A DNA stretch of 64,000 bases from Deferribacteraceae bacterium (GTDB lineage: Bacteria > Chrysiogenota > Deferribacteres > Deferribacterales > Deferrivibrionaceae), in contig JAIHAR010000005.1 of assembly GCA_020054865.1 (NCBI GenBank), positions 1-64,000 of the forward strand, in the 5' to 3' direction. How positions within the stretch are numbered: the first letter of the stretch is position 1; the number at the start of each line of letters is the position of its first letter. The notes beneath the pieces were generated by a model, which did not search any database, was not told where the DNA came from, and was given only the letters and a program-made list of their open reading frames with translations. Shown in pieces: positions 19,902 through 29,042 of this stretch. The position numbers were made by a program, and so were the translations under genes.

Positions 19902-21668
19902 ATGGGGATTGAAAAGGATGTTGGCTTAGTCAGAAGTATCAAATATCGCTGGATTTATGAACAAGTTGATAAAAGTAAAGTTTTTGAGCTGATAACAAAA
20001 CTTTCAATACCAGCTCCAATAGCAGAAACACTTGTAAAAAGAGGTATTGTTACTTCTGGGGAAGCTGAAACTTATTTTGATGTGCCTTTAAAAGATCTTG
20101 TAAACCCTTTCTTTCTAAAAGATATGGACAAGGCTGTCCAGCGGATTGCAAAGGCGATATTTAACCGTGAAAAAATATGTATCTACGGTGATTATGATGT
20201 CGACGGGATTACATCGACCTCACTTTTATATCTTTTTTTAAAAGAGCTAAATGCAAATGTAACCTATTATGTCCCCAACCGTCTTGAGGAAGGTTACGGG
20301 CTGAACAAGGAAGCAATAGACGAAATATGCCAGAAAAAAATAAACCTTATGATTACAGTTGATTGCGGGATAACCGCCGTGGATGAGGTAGCGTATGCCG
20401 TGGATAAAGGGATTGATATAATTATTACCGACCATCATCAGCAGGGTGAAAGACTACCTCTCAAGGCATGTGCTATAGTAAACCCAATGAGAATGGATGA
20501 TACATACCCATTCAAATATTTATCAGGCGTGGGTGTTGCATTCAAACTTGTAATGGCTCTCAGATACTTTTTACAAAATTCTCCGGAATATAAATTTAGC
20601 CTTCCCAATATAAAAAAATACCTTGATATAGTTACTCTTGGAACAATTGCCGATGTAGTCCCGCTTGTAGGGGAAAACAGAATCTTTGTAAAACATGGGC
20701 TAAAAATGCTAAGCGAAAAGAGCTCAAGAGTTGGGCTTGAAGAGTTAAAAAAGATAACCGGGCTTGTAAATGTTAGCCTGAATGCGTCGCACATAGGCTT
20801 TGTACTTGCACCGAGAATAAATGCTGTTGGAAGAATGGGGTGCAGTGATAGAGGTGTCAGACTACTTATCACTGAAGATAAAAATGAGGCAAGGTGGCTT
20901 GCTGAAGAACTCGATATGGAAAACAGATACAGACAGGGGATTGAAAAAACAATCCTTGCAGAATCTTATGCAAAGATAGAAAGGCACAGGCTTCATGAAA
21001 AATATAGAGGAATAGTTCTTTACTCCGAAGATTGGCACCCCGGAGTCATTGGAATTGTTGCCTCAAGAGTTGTCGAGAAATATTTCAGACCAACCATTGT
21101 GATAACAATGGAAAATGGACTTGGTAAGGGCTCTGCCAGGAGTATCCCGGCTTTTCACCTCTATGATGGTCTTAAGGATATCTCAGACCTTCTCGTTAGT
21201 TTTGGCGGTCATAAATATGCTGCAGGGCTTAAAGTTGAGGCTGAAAATATTAAAATGCTTCAAAAAGAATTTCACAAAATAATTTCCAGTCAGCTTAATG
21301 ATGAAGATTTTATACCGGAAATAAATATTGATGCTATCGTTGAAGATTCCCAGATTAACGATGAACTTGTACAATGGCTTAACAAAATGAGGCCATTCGG
21401 AAGTGGTAACAGTGAACCTGTGTTTCTTATGAAAGGCTTAAGAAAATTTCAGCAGTTTTTTTATATTGGCAAGGATAAAAAACATATCAAAGGTTTTCTT
21501 GAGAAAAATGGACGTGTATTTCAGGTAATAGGTTACAATATGCCGGAATATGAAAAAATACTGAAAAATAATGAAATATTCGATATAGCTTTTGTCCCGG
21601 AATACAATACCTGGCTTGGTGAAAAAACCATTCAACTAAAATTAAAAGATATTAGAGAAGCACAATGA
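19902..21668 (+). CDS. recJ: Single-stranded-DNA-specific exonuclease RecJ
   Basis: 588-residue 5'-3' ssDNA exonuclease of the DHH family. The phosphoesterase motifs are present: ICIYGDYDVDGITSTSLLY, MITVDCGIT, IIITDHHQ and GVGVAFKL. The DHHA1 module has GIVLYSEDWHPGVIGIVASR and SFGGHKYAAGL. A C-terminal OB-like domain starts near residue 460. The length is typical. Its stop overlaps the start of the (p)ppGpp synthetase gene (ATGA), so the two are co-translated. Confidence 0.95.
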   Translation: MGIEKDVGLVRSIKYRWIYEQVDKSKVFELITKLSIPAPIAETLVKRGIVTSGEAETYFDVPLKDLVNPFFLKDMDKAVQRIAKAIFNREKICIYGDYDVDGITSTSLLYLFLKELNANVTYYVPNRLEEGYGLNKEAIDEICQKKINLMITVDCGITAVDEVAYAVDKGIDIIITDHHQQGERLPLKACAIVNPMRMDDTYPFKYLSGVGVAFKLVMALRYFLQNSPEYKFSLPNIKKYLDIVTLGTIADVVPLVGENRIFVKHGLKMLSEKSSRVGLEELKKITGLVNVSLNASHIGFVLAPRINAVGRMGCSDRGVRLLITEDKNEARWLAEELDMENRYRQGIEKTILAESYAKIERHRLHEKYRGIVLYSEDWHPGVIGIVASRVVEKYFRPTIVITMENGLGKGSARSIPAFHLYDGLKDISDLLVSFGGHKYAAGLKVEAENIKMLQKEFHKIISSQLNDEDFIPEINIDAIVEDSQINDELVQWLNKMRPFGSGNSEPVFLMKGLRKFQQFFYIGKDKKHIKGFLEKNGRVFQVIGYNMPEYEKILKNNEIFDIAFVPEYNTWLGEKTIQLKLKDIREAQ

Positions 21669-23806
21669 CCACCAAAATTAAAAATATCCGTATAATGGAT
21701 ATTCAGGAAAAAGTTTTGCAGCATAGCGAAGATTCAAAAGGTGACCTTGAAAAGCTGCACAAAGCATACGTGTATGCCGCTCAAAAGCATCGGGGCCAGC
21801 TAAGACAAAGCGGTGAGCCCTATCTTTCACACCCCCTTTGCGTAAGCTATATTCTTGCAGATATGAATATGGATATAGATACAGTCATTGCAGGACTCCT
21901 GCACGATACACTTGAAGACACAGACGCTACTTATGAAGAATTGGAAGAATTGTTTGGCCGGGATGTTGCATTTCTTGTGGATGGTGTTTCAAAAATAGGC
22001 AAAATCCGTTTTAAATCTTCAGAGCAAAAAATGGCGGAAAATTTCAGAAAGATGCTCATATCAATGTCAAAGGATGTAAGAGTCATCGTAATAAAGCTTG
22101 CCGACCGTCTCCACAATATGCGCACAATAGATTTTCTAAGAGAAGAAAAACAAAAACGTATAGCTCAGGAAACAATGGAAATTTACGCCCCTCTTGCCCA
22201 CAGGCTTGGTATAGCCTGGATAAAGTGGGAGCTTGAGGATATGGCGTTTCGTATTCTTGACCGTGAGAAATATTATGAAATTTACAACAAGGTAAAACTC
22301 AAAAGAAGTGAAAGAGAAGAATATCTAAACAATATTTTGCAAACGGTAAAAGAACAGCTTGAGAAAAATAATATACAGGCAGAAGTCTCTGGCAGGCCAA
22401 AGCATTTTTATTCAATTTACAAAAAAATGATTGATAAAAAAACAAGTTTTGATGAAATATATGATTTACTTGCCCTCAGAGTGATAGTTCAGTCAGTGCC
22501 GGAATGCTATTCTGTACTTGGTATGATTCACAGCTTATGGAAACCAATCCCGGGAAGATTTAAAGATTACATTGCAATGCCAAAGGCTAACCTTTACCAG
22601 TCGCTCCATACAACAGTGATAGGCCCAAAAGGGATGACAGTGGAGTTTCAAATCAGGACTGAAGAGATGCACAGAATTGCAGAAGAGGGGATTGCTGCTC
22701 ACTGGAGATACAAAGAAGGTAAAAAATTTGATCCAAAGGAAGATAAAGCATTTGTATGGCTTAGACAATTGCTTGAACAAAAAGAGCTGAAAAACCCCGA
22801 AGAGCTTGTAGAAGCACTCAAAGAAGATGTGCTGCCTGCACAGCTTTACGTATTTACTCCAGCAGGCGACGTTGTAGAATTGCCAAGAGGCTCCACTCCA
22901 ATAGACTTCGCCTATGCCATTCACTCTGAGATTGGGAATAAATGTGTAGGAGCAAAAATTGATGGACGGATAGTACCCCTTAAATATAAACTTAAAGGGG
23001 GGGAAAGAATTGAAGTGCTTACCTCCGCAAATCAGGAGCCAAGGAGAGATTGGCTAAATTTTGTAAAAACAAACAGAGCTAAGTCAAGAATACGGGCATA
23101 CTTGAGGAAAAAAGAAGATGAAAGGGCCATTAACACTGCCAACAACTTACTGGAAAAAGAGTTTGCGGAAAGAAATCTTAATTTCAAGGAAATAATAAGC
23201 AAAAAAGAAAATCTGAGCAAAATCCTTGAAAGATTTAACTTAAAATCCCTTGACGATTTTCTGAAAGCTGTGGGTTTTGGAAGACTTTCACCGAAACAGG
23301 CAGCAAACATATTTGCAAGAGTAGATGAAAAAGATGATATTATTTCAAAGCCGACAAAGATAAAAGCAGAGCCTTTTAAAATTGATGGTATAGATGATAT
23401 AATGGTAAGGGTTGCAAAATGTTGCAACCCATTGCCAGGGGATGTGGTAAAAGGCTATATAAGTGTGGGCAGGGGAATAATTGTACACAGAGAGGATTGC
23501 AAAAACCTGAAAAATATGGCCTTTAGTGAAGACAGACTGATAGACGTAATCTGGGACGAAACAAAAAAATTTAAATCAAAAGTAAGAGTAAATAGCATAA
23601 CGGAGGACAGGCCAGGCATGCTCAACGATATTACCACTATTATCAAAGATATGGGGATAAATATCATAGAGCTTTCTGCAAAGCCGCTATCGGAAGGTAG
23701 AGCAAGACAGGACTTCACAATTGAAATAGCTTCCAAAGACCAGCTGGAAAAACTTGTCAGTAAATTAAAAAGCTCCCCTGGAATGATAACACTGAATGTA
23801 AACTAA
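21665..23806 (+). CDS. spoT: Bifunctional (p)ppGpp synthetase/hydrolase (Rel/SpoT, long RSH)
   Basis: Stringent-response enzyme of 713 residues. The hydrolase domain is intact, with SHPLCVSYILADMNMD, the HD motif LLHDTLEDT and KLADRLHNMRT. The synthetase domain has RPKHFYSIYKKM and the RFKDYIAMPK segment, whose RxKD motif marks bifunctional Rel/SpoT enzymes rather than mono-functional RelA (ExDD). TGS (YVFTPAGDVVELPRGSTPID), a zinc-finger-like CCNPLPGD region and a C-terminal ACT domain follow. It is probably the cell's only long RSH, although only this window is visible. Confidence 0.93.
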   Translation: MTTKIKNIRIMDIQEKVLQHSEDSKGDLEKLHKAYVYAAQKHRGQLRQSGEPYLSHPLCVSYILADMNMDIDTVIAGLLHDTLEDTDATYEELEELFGRDVAFLVDGVSKIGKIRFKSSEQKMAENFRKMLISMSKDVRVIVIKLADRLHNMRTIDFLREEKQKRIAQETMEIYAPLAHRLGIAWIKWELEDMAFRILDREKYYEIYNKVKLKRSEREEYLNNILQTVKEQLEKNNIQAEVSGRPKHFYSIYKKMIDKKTSFDEIYDLLALRVIVQSVPECYSVLGMIHSLWKPIPGRFKDYIAMPKANLYQSLHTTVIGPKGMTVEFQIRTEEMHRIAEEGIAAHWRYKEGKKFDPKEDKAFVWLRQLLEQKELKNPEELVEALKEDVLPAQLYVFTPAGDVVELPRGSTPIDFAYAIHSEIGNKCVGAKIDGRIVPLKYKLKGGERIEVLTSANQEPRRDWLNFVKTNRAKSRIRAYLRKKEDERAINTANNLLEKEFAERNLNFKEIISKKENLSKILERFNLKSLDDFLKAVGFGRLSPKQAANIFARVDEKDDIISKPTKIKAEPFKIDGIDDIMVRVAKCCNPLPGDVVKGYISVGRGIIVHREDCKNLKNMAFSEDRLIDVIWDETKKFKSKVRVNSITEDRPGMLNDITTIIKDMGINIIELSAKPLSEGRARQDFTIEIASKDQLEKLVSKLKSSPGMITLNVN

Positions 23807-23810
23807 TTTT

Positions 23811-25694
23811 TCAATTATTTTCCTCAAGCTTAGCTTTCATATCAAGAAGTGACTTTTTCATAGCCTCTATCAGCTTTACCATTACTGCATACATATCGTG
23901 AAGAAGTCTGACTATGGTAAAATTTATTTCTCTGGCAGGCTTGTCAGCTGAATTTCTTACTCCGTTTATTTCTATAATTGTTGTAAGATAGTATGATTGA
24001 ACAAAGTGCATAAATATCTCAAAAAATTTTTTCTCCCCAAAAACCGAAAGCGGCTGTTGAAGCTCATCAAACAGTCTTGCTGCTTTTTTTTCATCAAGCA
24101 CTTTTTCCTTTTCATACTTTAGAATAATTTTGTTAATAAACTCTGCACATTTATTAAACCCTTTCATAAATTTATCTATTACAGCATCGGAATATTCTAT
24201 CGCCTCATTCACCTTTTTAATTGATTGTTTTCTATACATTTCCTTCTCATCATCAGATGGATATTTTAGATATTTTTTTATATTATCAATCACATCAATA
24301 TCTTCACTGATATACTTTTCTATGGCTTTTTTAAAGGTCATTATCTTGGTTCCTACAATCTTTGCTCCACCTTCGGTAGCATTTATTACTTCTCCATCAA
24401 AACCAGCTATATCTTTTTCATAATATTTCATAAATTTATACCAAACATCGGTAGTCTTGATTTTTGGGACATAATTACCTTCGACTTCCAAGATTTGACG
24501 TCTAGTATGATATTGTTCCTCTTTTTCACCAAATGTAGCACCGGAGGCGTGGGTCACTTCATTCTCTCCAAAAGCCAAATCTTGACCAATAAGGATAATA
24601 GGATTACACCCCAAAAATTCCAAAATCTTAAACGCCATATTCGCAGCAGAAGGACCAATATCTAAAGTCCCTTTTTCAATCTCAAGCCACTGAAAAGTAG
24701 CAAAATTTCGATAGACAATTATCCTTTCTCCGGGAAAATTAGCATATGTTTCAGGGCGGATTACAGGACATGCTGACAAATAAACATCCTTTACATCTTC
24801 TTGGGTAAGCCCTTCAAAGAGCTTTGAAGTAGCAATTACCCTTTCAAGGGAAGTAACTAAGTGCGGCTTGAGACCATTCTTTTTCATTACCCTCAAAGAT
24901 GCGTCTGCAGCACAAATAACGGCCTTGTTTTCAAGCCCCTTTAGCAAGTGAATGTTCTTATTTAGAGATGGACCTGTTGCCACGACAATGCCTGGTTTCC
25001 CATCAAAAATGCCTTCTAAATCTTTAATCCCGGGCCAGCCAATTATCTCATTGATATTTAAAAATGTATTTACAATACCAATTAGCGAGTCCCAAGGGTC
25101 ATTGCCAAAGTGCAATAAAACTTCTTTTACTGCATCTTTTAAATGAGACATAACTTTCTTATAATAATCTCCGCTTAGTCTTAAAGATAAGCTATTATCT
25201 ATAATATTAATTGCTTTAACAAAAAGCTTTAAATTACCCATAAATAATATGGCATGCAAATTCACAAACACATCGTTAATTGGAATATCAATTAAAAGCT
25301 TTACACGTGAATCAGATATTACCGGTGTCAAGTCTATTGTGTAAAGTGCAACATAAAAAGGCTCAAATTCAGGCTCAAATACAATTAAAACAGACTCTTG
25401 CACCGCAAATTTTTGTAAAAAAGTCAATATTTCATACCCAAGCCCAAATCCAAAAAATATATTCAAAACCGGGAGTCTAATTTTGTTTCTCAAATCAGCT
25501 TGGACATAAGCCAGCGGGTCATTGTTGTCATAAGCAAGTAGCTTTTCAGGCAAATAAATTAAATTTGGAATTTTGTCGGGATGATTAGAAGATATGGTGT
25601 TATACTTACCATTACTTTTATATGATTCAACTTTTTTTGCCAAATCGGGTCTAAATTTTTTAAGTGCCTGAAGATTTTTTTCATAAATATTCAC
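23811..25694 (-). CDS. Motility-associated factor glycosyltransferase (Maf, DUF115/MptE-like)
   Basis: 627-residue Maf-family protein, thought to transfer nonulosonic acids such as pseudaminic acid onto flagellin in the cytoplasm. The central MAF_flag10/DUF115 domain carries GKPGIVVATGPSLNKNIHLL, VICADASLRVMKKNGLKPHL and ILIGQDLAFGENEVTHASG. The C-terminal helical part is typical. It is the last gene of the pse operon, 10 bases after pseI, and the whole cluster lies downstream of flagellin. That context strongly supports flagellin O-glycosylation. Confidence 0.9.
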   Translation of the reverse strand: MNIYEKNLQALKKFRPDLAKKVESYKSNGKYNTISSNHPDKIPNLIYLPEKLLAYDNNDPLAYVQADLRNKIRLPVLNIFFGFGLGYEILTFLQKFAVQESVLIVFEPEFEPFYVALYTIDLTPVISDSRVKLLIDIPINDVFVNLHAILFMGNLKLFVKAINIIDNSLSLRLSGDYYKKVMSHLKDAVKEVLLHFGNDPWDSLIGIVNTFLNINEIIGWPGIKDLEGIFDGKPGIVVATGPSLNKNIHLLKGLENKAVICAADASLRVMKKNGLKPHLVTSLERVIATSKLFEGLTQEDVKDVYLSACPVIRPETYANFPGERIIVYRNFATFQWLEIEKGTLDIGPSAANMAFKILEFLGCNPIILIGQDLAFGENEVTHASGATFGEKEEQYHTRRQILEVEGNYVPKIKTTDVWYKFMKYYEKDIAGFDGEVINATEGGAKIVGTKIMTFKKAIEKYISEDIDVIDNIKKYLKYPSDDEKEMYRKQSIKKVNEAIEYSDAVIDKFMKGFNKCAEFINKIILKYEKEKVLDEKKAARLFDELQQPLSVFGEKKFFEIFMHFVQSYYLTTIIEINGVRNSADKPAREINFTIVRLLHDMYAVMVKLIEAMKKSLLDMKAKLEENN

Positions 25695-25703
25695 ATCAAC
25701 TCC

Positions 25704-26720
25704 TTATTCTGTAATAAATTCTAACTTTAGTGGCGTGCCCTTTGCAAGGTCATATTTTGCCTTTTTACCCAATACACTTTTTAAATATTTAGGATGTAAG
25801 CCGTAGCCAGGTCTTATAGAGCGAATGTTATCATTAGTCAAAAAATCACCTGCTTTAATGTCTTTAACTACAAATAGACTCCTTGCAAAAATCCTACTCT
25901 TCTCCACTTTTTCCGATATTTCATACGTAACTTTGCCAAGAGCTTTTTCTACTTCTCTGATAGACTTTACCATTTCTGCAAATTTCTTTGGCTCTAAAGA
26001 AAAAGCAGAATCTGGTCCACCAAGTTTTTTATCGAGTATGAAATGTTTTTCAATTACTTGTGCACCAAGTGAAACAGCTGCAATTGGTGCAGATATACCA
26101 AGTGTGTGGTCAGATAAACCTACCTTTACTCCAAACCTACTTTTCATATCAGGTATAGTCAATAAATTAGCCTCTTCAAGTGGCGCAGGATATGCTGATG
26201 TACATTTCAACAAGGTAATATCTTCACAACCATTCTTTCTACAAGTTTCCACGGCAAGATCGATATCTTCGATTGTAGCTATCCCAGTGGATATGATAAT
26301 TGGCTTACCCTTAGAGGCAATATATTCAATTAAAGGTAAATCAGTAATTTCGAAGGAAGCAACTTTATAGATTGGAACATTTAATTCTTCTAAAAAATCT
26401 ACAGATGTTTTATCAAAAGGTGTGGAAAAGAAGGTAAGACCAAGCTTCTCGGCTAACTCTTTCAATTCAAAATGCCATTCCCATGGAGTGTAAGCTTGTT
26501 TGTAAAGCTCATACAGTGTCAGACCATCCCAAAGCGTACCTTGTTTAATCTGAAAATATTCATTATCGCAATCTATCGTCATAGTATCAGGAGTGTAAGT
26601 CTGTAGCTTAACTGCATCAGCCCCTGACTCCTTCATTGCATAAATCGTTTCTTTTGCAATGCTCAAGTCATGATTATGATTGGCTGAAAGTTCGGCTATG
26701 ATGAAGACATTGTTATTCAT
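25704..26720 (-). CDS. pseI: Pseudaminic acid synthase (NeuB family)
   Basis: Condenses 2,4-diacetamido-2,4,6-trideoxy-altrose (or a variant) with phosphoenolpyruvate to give pseudaminic acid. The TIM-barrel NeuB domain shows IIAELSANHNHDLSIAKETI, AVKLQTYTPDTMTI, FSTPFDKTSVDFLEE, ISTGIATIEDIDLA, GLSDHTLGI and VIEKHFILDK. A C-terminal SAF (antifreeze-like) domain with RSIRPGYGLHP follows. The length of 338 is normal. Starts and stops overlap with the formyltransferase gene (ATGA type). The pse assignment rather than neu/leg rests on the neighbouring pseB, pseC and pseG. Confidence 0.9.
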   Translation of the reverse strand: MNNNVFIIAELSANHNHDLSIAKETIYAMKESGADAVKLQTYTPDTMTIDCDNEYFQIKQGTLWDGLTLYELYKQAYTPWEWHFELKELAEKLGLTFFSTPFDKTSVDFLEELNVPIYKVASFEITDLPLIEYIASKGKPIIISTGIATIEDIDLAVETCRKNGCEDITLLKCTSAYPAPLEEANLLTIPDMKSRFGVKVGLSDHTLGISAPIAAVSLGAQVIEKHFILDKKLGGPDSAFSLEPKKFAEMVKSIREVEKALGKVTYEISEKVEKSRIFARSLFVVKDIKAGDFLTNDNIRSIRPGYGLHPKYLKSVLGKKAKYDLAKGTPLKLEFITE

Positions 26721-27316
26721 ATTAACCCTTTCTCATTAATGATATGTTTTAAATCTGAAATTTTGGTATGCCAGAATTCATCTCCAAAGTATTTTAGCAA
26801 ATCATCAAGCTCATTTTTCTTGTGCATAGTTGCTTTTCTATTATCCTGTTTTTTAGGAATAAATACACCTCTTTTTATTTTATCCCAATTTTCTTTAAAT
26901 AAATTTTGAATTTCAGTATTCAATTTTTCATAAGATGTAAAAAAAGTTTCTTTATTCTCATCAAACTGTACCTCTTTTTGAAAAATGATGTCCCCTGTAT
27001 CTAATCCCTCATCAATCAAATGAATTGTAACACCTTTAGGAGTATTCTCTATAAAGCTCCACACATTTGGGTGTGCACCACGATTATAAGGCAGTAGTGA
27101 AATATGAAGATTAATAATTTTATTTCTAAATAAATTCACAACTTCTTTAGAAATAATATACCTATAATTATAACTGATTATTAAATCAGGGTTAAAATTA
27201 TCAAATAGTTTTGAACTTAATTTTTCATTATAAATTAATGTATCAGCATTATTTAGTTTTAGCCATTCACAGAGACTATTTGAGACTGCATTATTAGATA
27301 GAAATAAAATCTTCAT
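26717..27316 (-). CDS. Formyltransferase-like sugar N-modifying enzyme, in place of PseH
   Basis: 199-residue member of the formyl-transfer (GART/Fmt N-terminal) family. The catalytic signature is present: INLHISLLPYNRGAHPNVW holds the Asn and His, and IDEGLDTGDIIFQKEV holds the Asp. No tRNA-binding OB domain is present, so it is not Fmt. It sits with 4-base overlaps between pseG and pseI, exactly where an N-acetyltransferase (PseH) is expected, and no GNAT gene is seen in the cluster. The inference is that it formylates the 4-amino group of the altrose precursor using N10-formyl-tetrahydrofolate. Confidence 0.75.
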   Translation of the reverse strand: MKILFLSNNAVSNSLCEWLKLNNADTLIYNEKLSSKLFDNFNPDLIISYNYRYIISKEVVNLFRNKIINLHISLLPYNRGAHPNVWSFIENTPKGVTIHLIDEGLDTGDIIFQKEVQFDENKETFFTSYEKLNTEIQNLFKENWDKIKRGVFIPKKQDNRKATMHKKNELDDLLKYFGDEFWHTKISDLKHIINEKGLI

Positions 27317-28332
27317 TTGATAGAATAACTAACCTCACTAATTAGTTTATTTACGATATTTAATACGCCTACACAATGAATAAATTTTTTGGTACACTCT
27401 GAAGAAAAATATCTTAATGAATAATTATGATACTTGTTCAGCATGTTAATTAAGTTAGTGACAAAAGTATCATCTCCCCACCAACCTGCATTTTCTAAAA
27501 ATCCCAAATCCTGCCATTTGGTAACATTTCCAATCTGATTTTCTGCTACTATAATGGCAATTGTCGGCACACCTACTCTTGCAAGCTCGTATAAAGTTTG
27601 CCCACCGGCTGAAATAGCAATATCACTTTCAAGCATTACTTCTTTCATCTTTTGAGCATCAGGAAAATATATTAAAGCTGTATTTTCATCTGAAGCTTTT
27701 TCTATCTCTTTTATATTCTTAAAACCTTTACCAATTATAACATTCTTTTTAATATTCGGATAGTTTTCAGCCAATAATTTTAAAACTTTTGGCGTCATAT
27801 TACGAAAATCATCACCGCCAAATGTAATCATTATACTTTCTACATTCTCTTTTATCTTTTTTTCCGGCACTTCCCAAAACTCTTTTCTAAGTGGCAAATA
27901 TTCTAAACCTAGCAAATAATTAATATCATCTCTTTTAGGATAAACTAAATATTTAGCATGAATATTACCATTTACTACAACTCCGCTTGGATATTCTATT
28001 CTATTATTATCATCATAATAAACTGGTAATTTTACTAATTTGCTAATTTTCTCATAAAGAGTTAAATCTGCCAAATAACTATCAATTATAGCAATATCTG
28101 CATCTTTAATCATATCAAAAAGTCTTTTTTGATTATCAATCCAATTAAAAATTTCGTATTCAGTTTCTTTCAGATACTCTTCAACAGATTCATCACCATT
28201 AATAATAAATTTTGGCTTTATATTTTTAATTTCAAATGCCTGATAAATTGCAATCATCCTCATAAGATGACCAAATCCTATATTTTTACCTGCTTCAGTC
28301 AGAATATAAACATTTAACAAGCTATTCTCCAA
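27313..28332 (-). CDS. pseG: UDP-2,4-diacetamido-2,4,6-trideoxy-altropyranose hydrolase
   Basis: Removes UDP from the activated altrose derivative before the PseI step. It has a GT-B-like fold with TEAGKNIGFGHLMRMIAIYQ at the N-terminus, whose GxGHxxR motif holds the catalytic His. IMITFGGDDFRNMTPKVL follows, and the donor-site segment DIAISAGGQTLYELARVGVP is in the C-terminal half. 339 aa is a normal length. The acceptor may carry N-formyl rather than N-acetyl if the adjacent formyltransferase acts first. Confidence 0.9.
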   Translation of the reverse strand: MENSLLNVYILTEAGKNIGFGHLMRMIAIYQAFEIKNIKPKFIINGDESVEEYLKETEYEIFNWIDNQKRLFDMIKDADIAIIDSYLADLTLYEKISKLVKLPVYYDDNNRIEYPSGVVVNGNIHAKYLVYPKRDDINYLLGLEYLPLRKEFWEVPEKKIKENVESIMITFGGDDFRNMTPKVLKLLAENYPNIKKNVIIGKGFKNIKEIEKASDENTALIYFPDAQKMKEVMLESDIAISAGGQTLYELARVGVPTIAIIVAENQIGNVTKWQDLGFLENAGWWGDDTFVTNLINMLNKYHNYSLRYFSSECTKKFIHCVGVLNIVNKLISEVSYSIK

Positions 28333-28333
28333 A

Positions 28334-28735
28334 TCATTGATATATTTTCAAACCTGTTATAACTTTTGTTACATTATCAAAATCTCTATCATTATGTAAA
28401 AGGTATAAATCGTTTTCCAAAGCAGTTTCGACAATTAACATATCAATAGTACTTCTAACTGTTATCCCCTTTTTTCTACATTCAAAATAATATTTTGCTG
28501 CATTTTCGTATGATTTTAGACCTAATTTTAAATAATAAAATTTCAAAGATGACAAATAATCATTTAAAATATTAAATTCTTTTGATGTTGCAGCACCTTG
28601 CAATATTTCCTGATAAATCAAATTGTTTATACCAAATTCTATCCCTCTATCAATTATAAAATCAAGTTTATCAGTTTTATCGTTACAATTACCTTTTAAA
28701 TAATCAATTAAAACCGAAGTATCTACTAAAATCAA
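28334..28735 (-). CDS. vapC: VapC-like PIN-domain toxin
   Basis: 133-residue PIN-domain ribonuclease. The acidic residues are in place: ILVDTSVLIDYLKG (D4), the glutamate in NLIYQEILQGA, TIDMLIVETAL, and LLHNDRDFDNV near the C-terminus. It follows vapB by 2 bases and ends 1 base before pseG. The pair is therefore embedded in the glycan operon between the cytidylyltransferase gene and pseG. Confidence 0.9.
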   Translation of the reverse strand: MILVDTSVLIDYLKGNCNDKTDKLDFIIDRGIEFGINNLIYQEILQGAATSKEFNILNDYLSSLKFYYLKLGLKSYENAAKYYFECRKKGITVRSTIDMLIVETALENDLYLLHNDRDFDNVTKVITGLKIYQ

Positions 28736-28737
28736 TT

Positions 28738-28938
28738 TTACATCCCTATTCTCATTGATTTATAATCATAATCTTCATTAAACTTTATTTTACCTTTTAG
28801 CTCTTTAATATTTTTTCTTTTTAGATTTTCTACAAATTCTTTTAAAGCAGTATTCACTAACTCTTTTTTAGTTTTAATATTAGTGAGTTTCATAGCTTCT
28901 TCCAATAACTTATCATCTATCACAATATTTGTCCTCAT
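28738..28938 (-). CDS. vapB: VapB-like antitoxin
   Basis: 66-residue antitoxin. The N-terminal ribbon-helix-helix (MRTNIVIDDKLLEEAMKLTN, then TKKELVNTALKEF) binds the operator. The C-terminal tail, LKGKIKFNEDYDYKSMR, is the toxin-neutralising part. I chose the ATG at 28938 because GGAGGT lies 6 bases before it; a longer reading would start inside the leader. The 78-to-100-base gap upstream (28939-29042) may hold its own autoregulated promoter. Confidence 0.9.
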   Translation of the reverse strand: MRTNIVIDDKLLEEAMKLTNIKTKKELVNTALKEFVENLKRKNIKELKGKIKFNEDYDYKSMRIGM

Positions 28939-29042
28939 AATACACCTCCATATACACATTATAACGCCTTCAAAAATCTTTGCAATTATTTATTTAAAGT
29001 ATTACAAATAGTTATAAAACTAATTCAGTTTTTTTATATTTA

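Noticed and set aside
20438-20872. Long open frame on the strand opposite recJ
   Set aside because: It is the shadow of a well-conserved gene and has no recognisable protein features.
28939-28959. Longer vapB start (seven extra codons)
   Set aside because: The ATG at 28938 has an ideal GGAGGT at 6 bases; the longer start has none.
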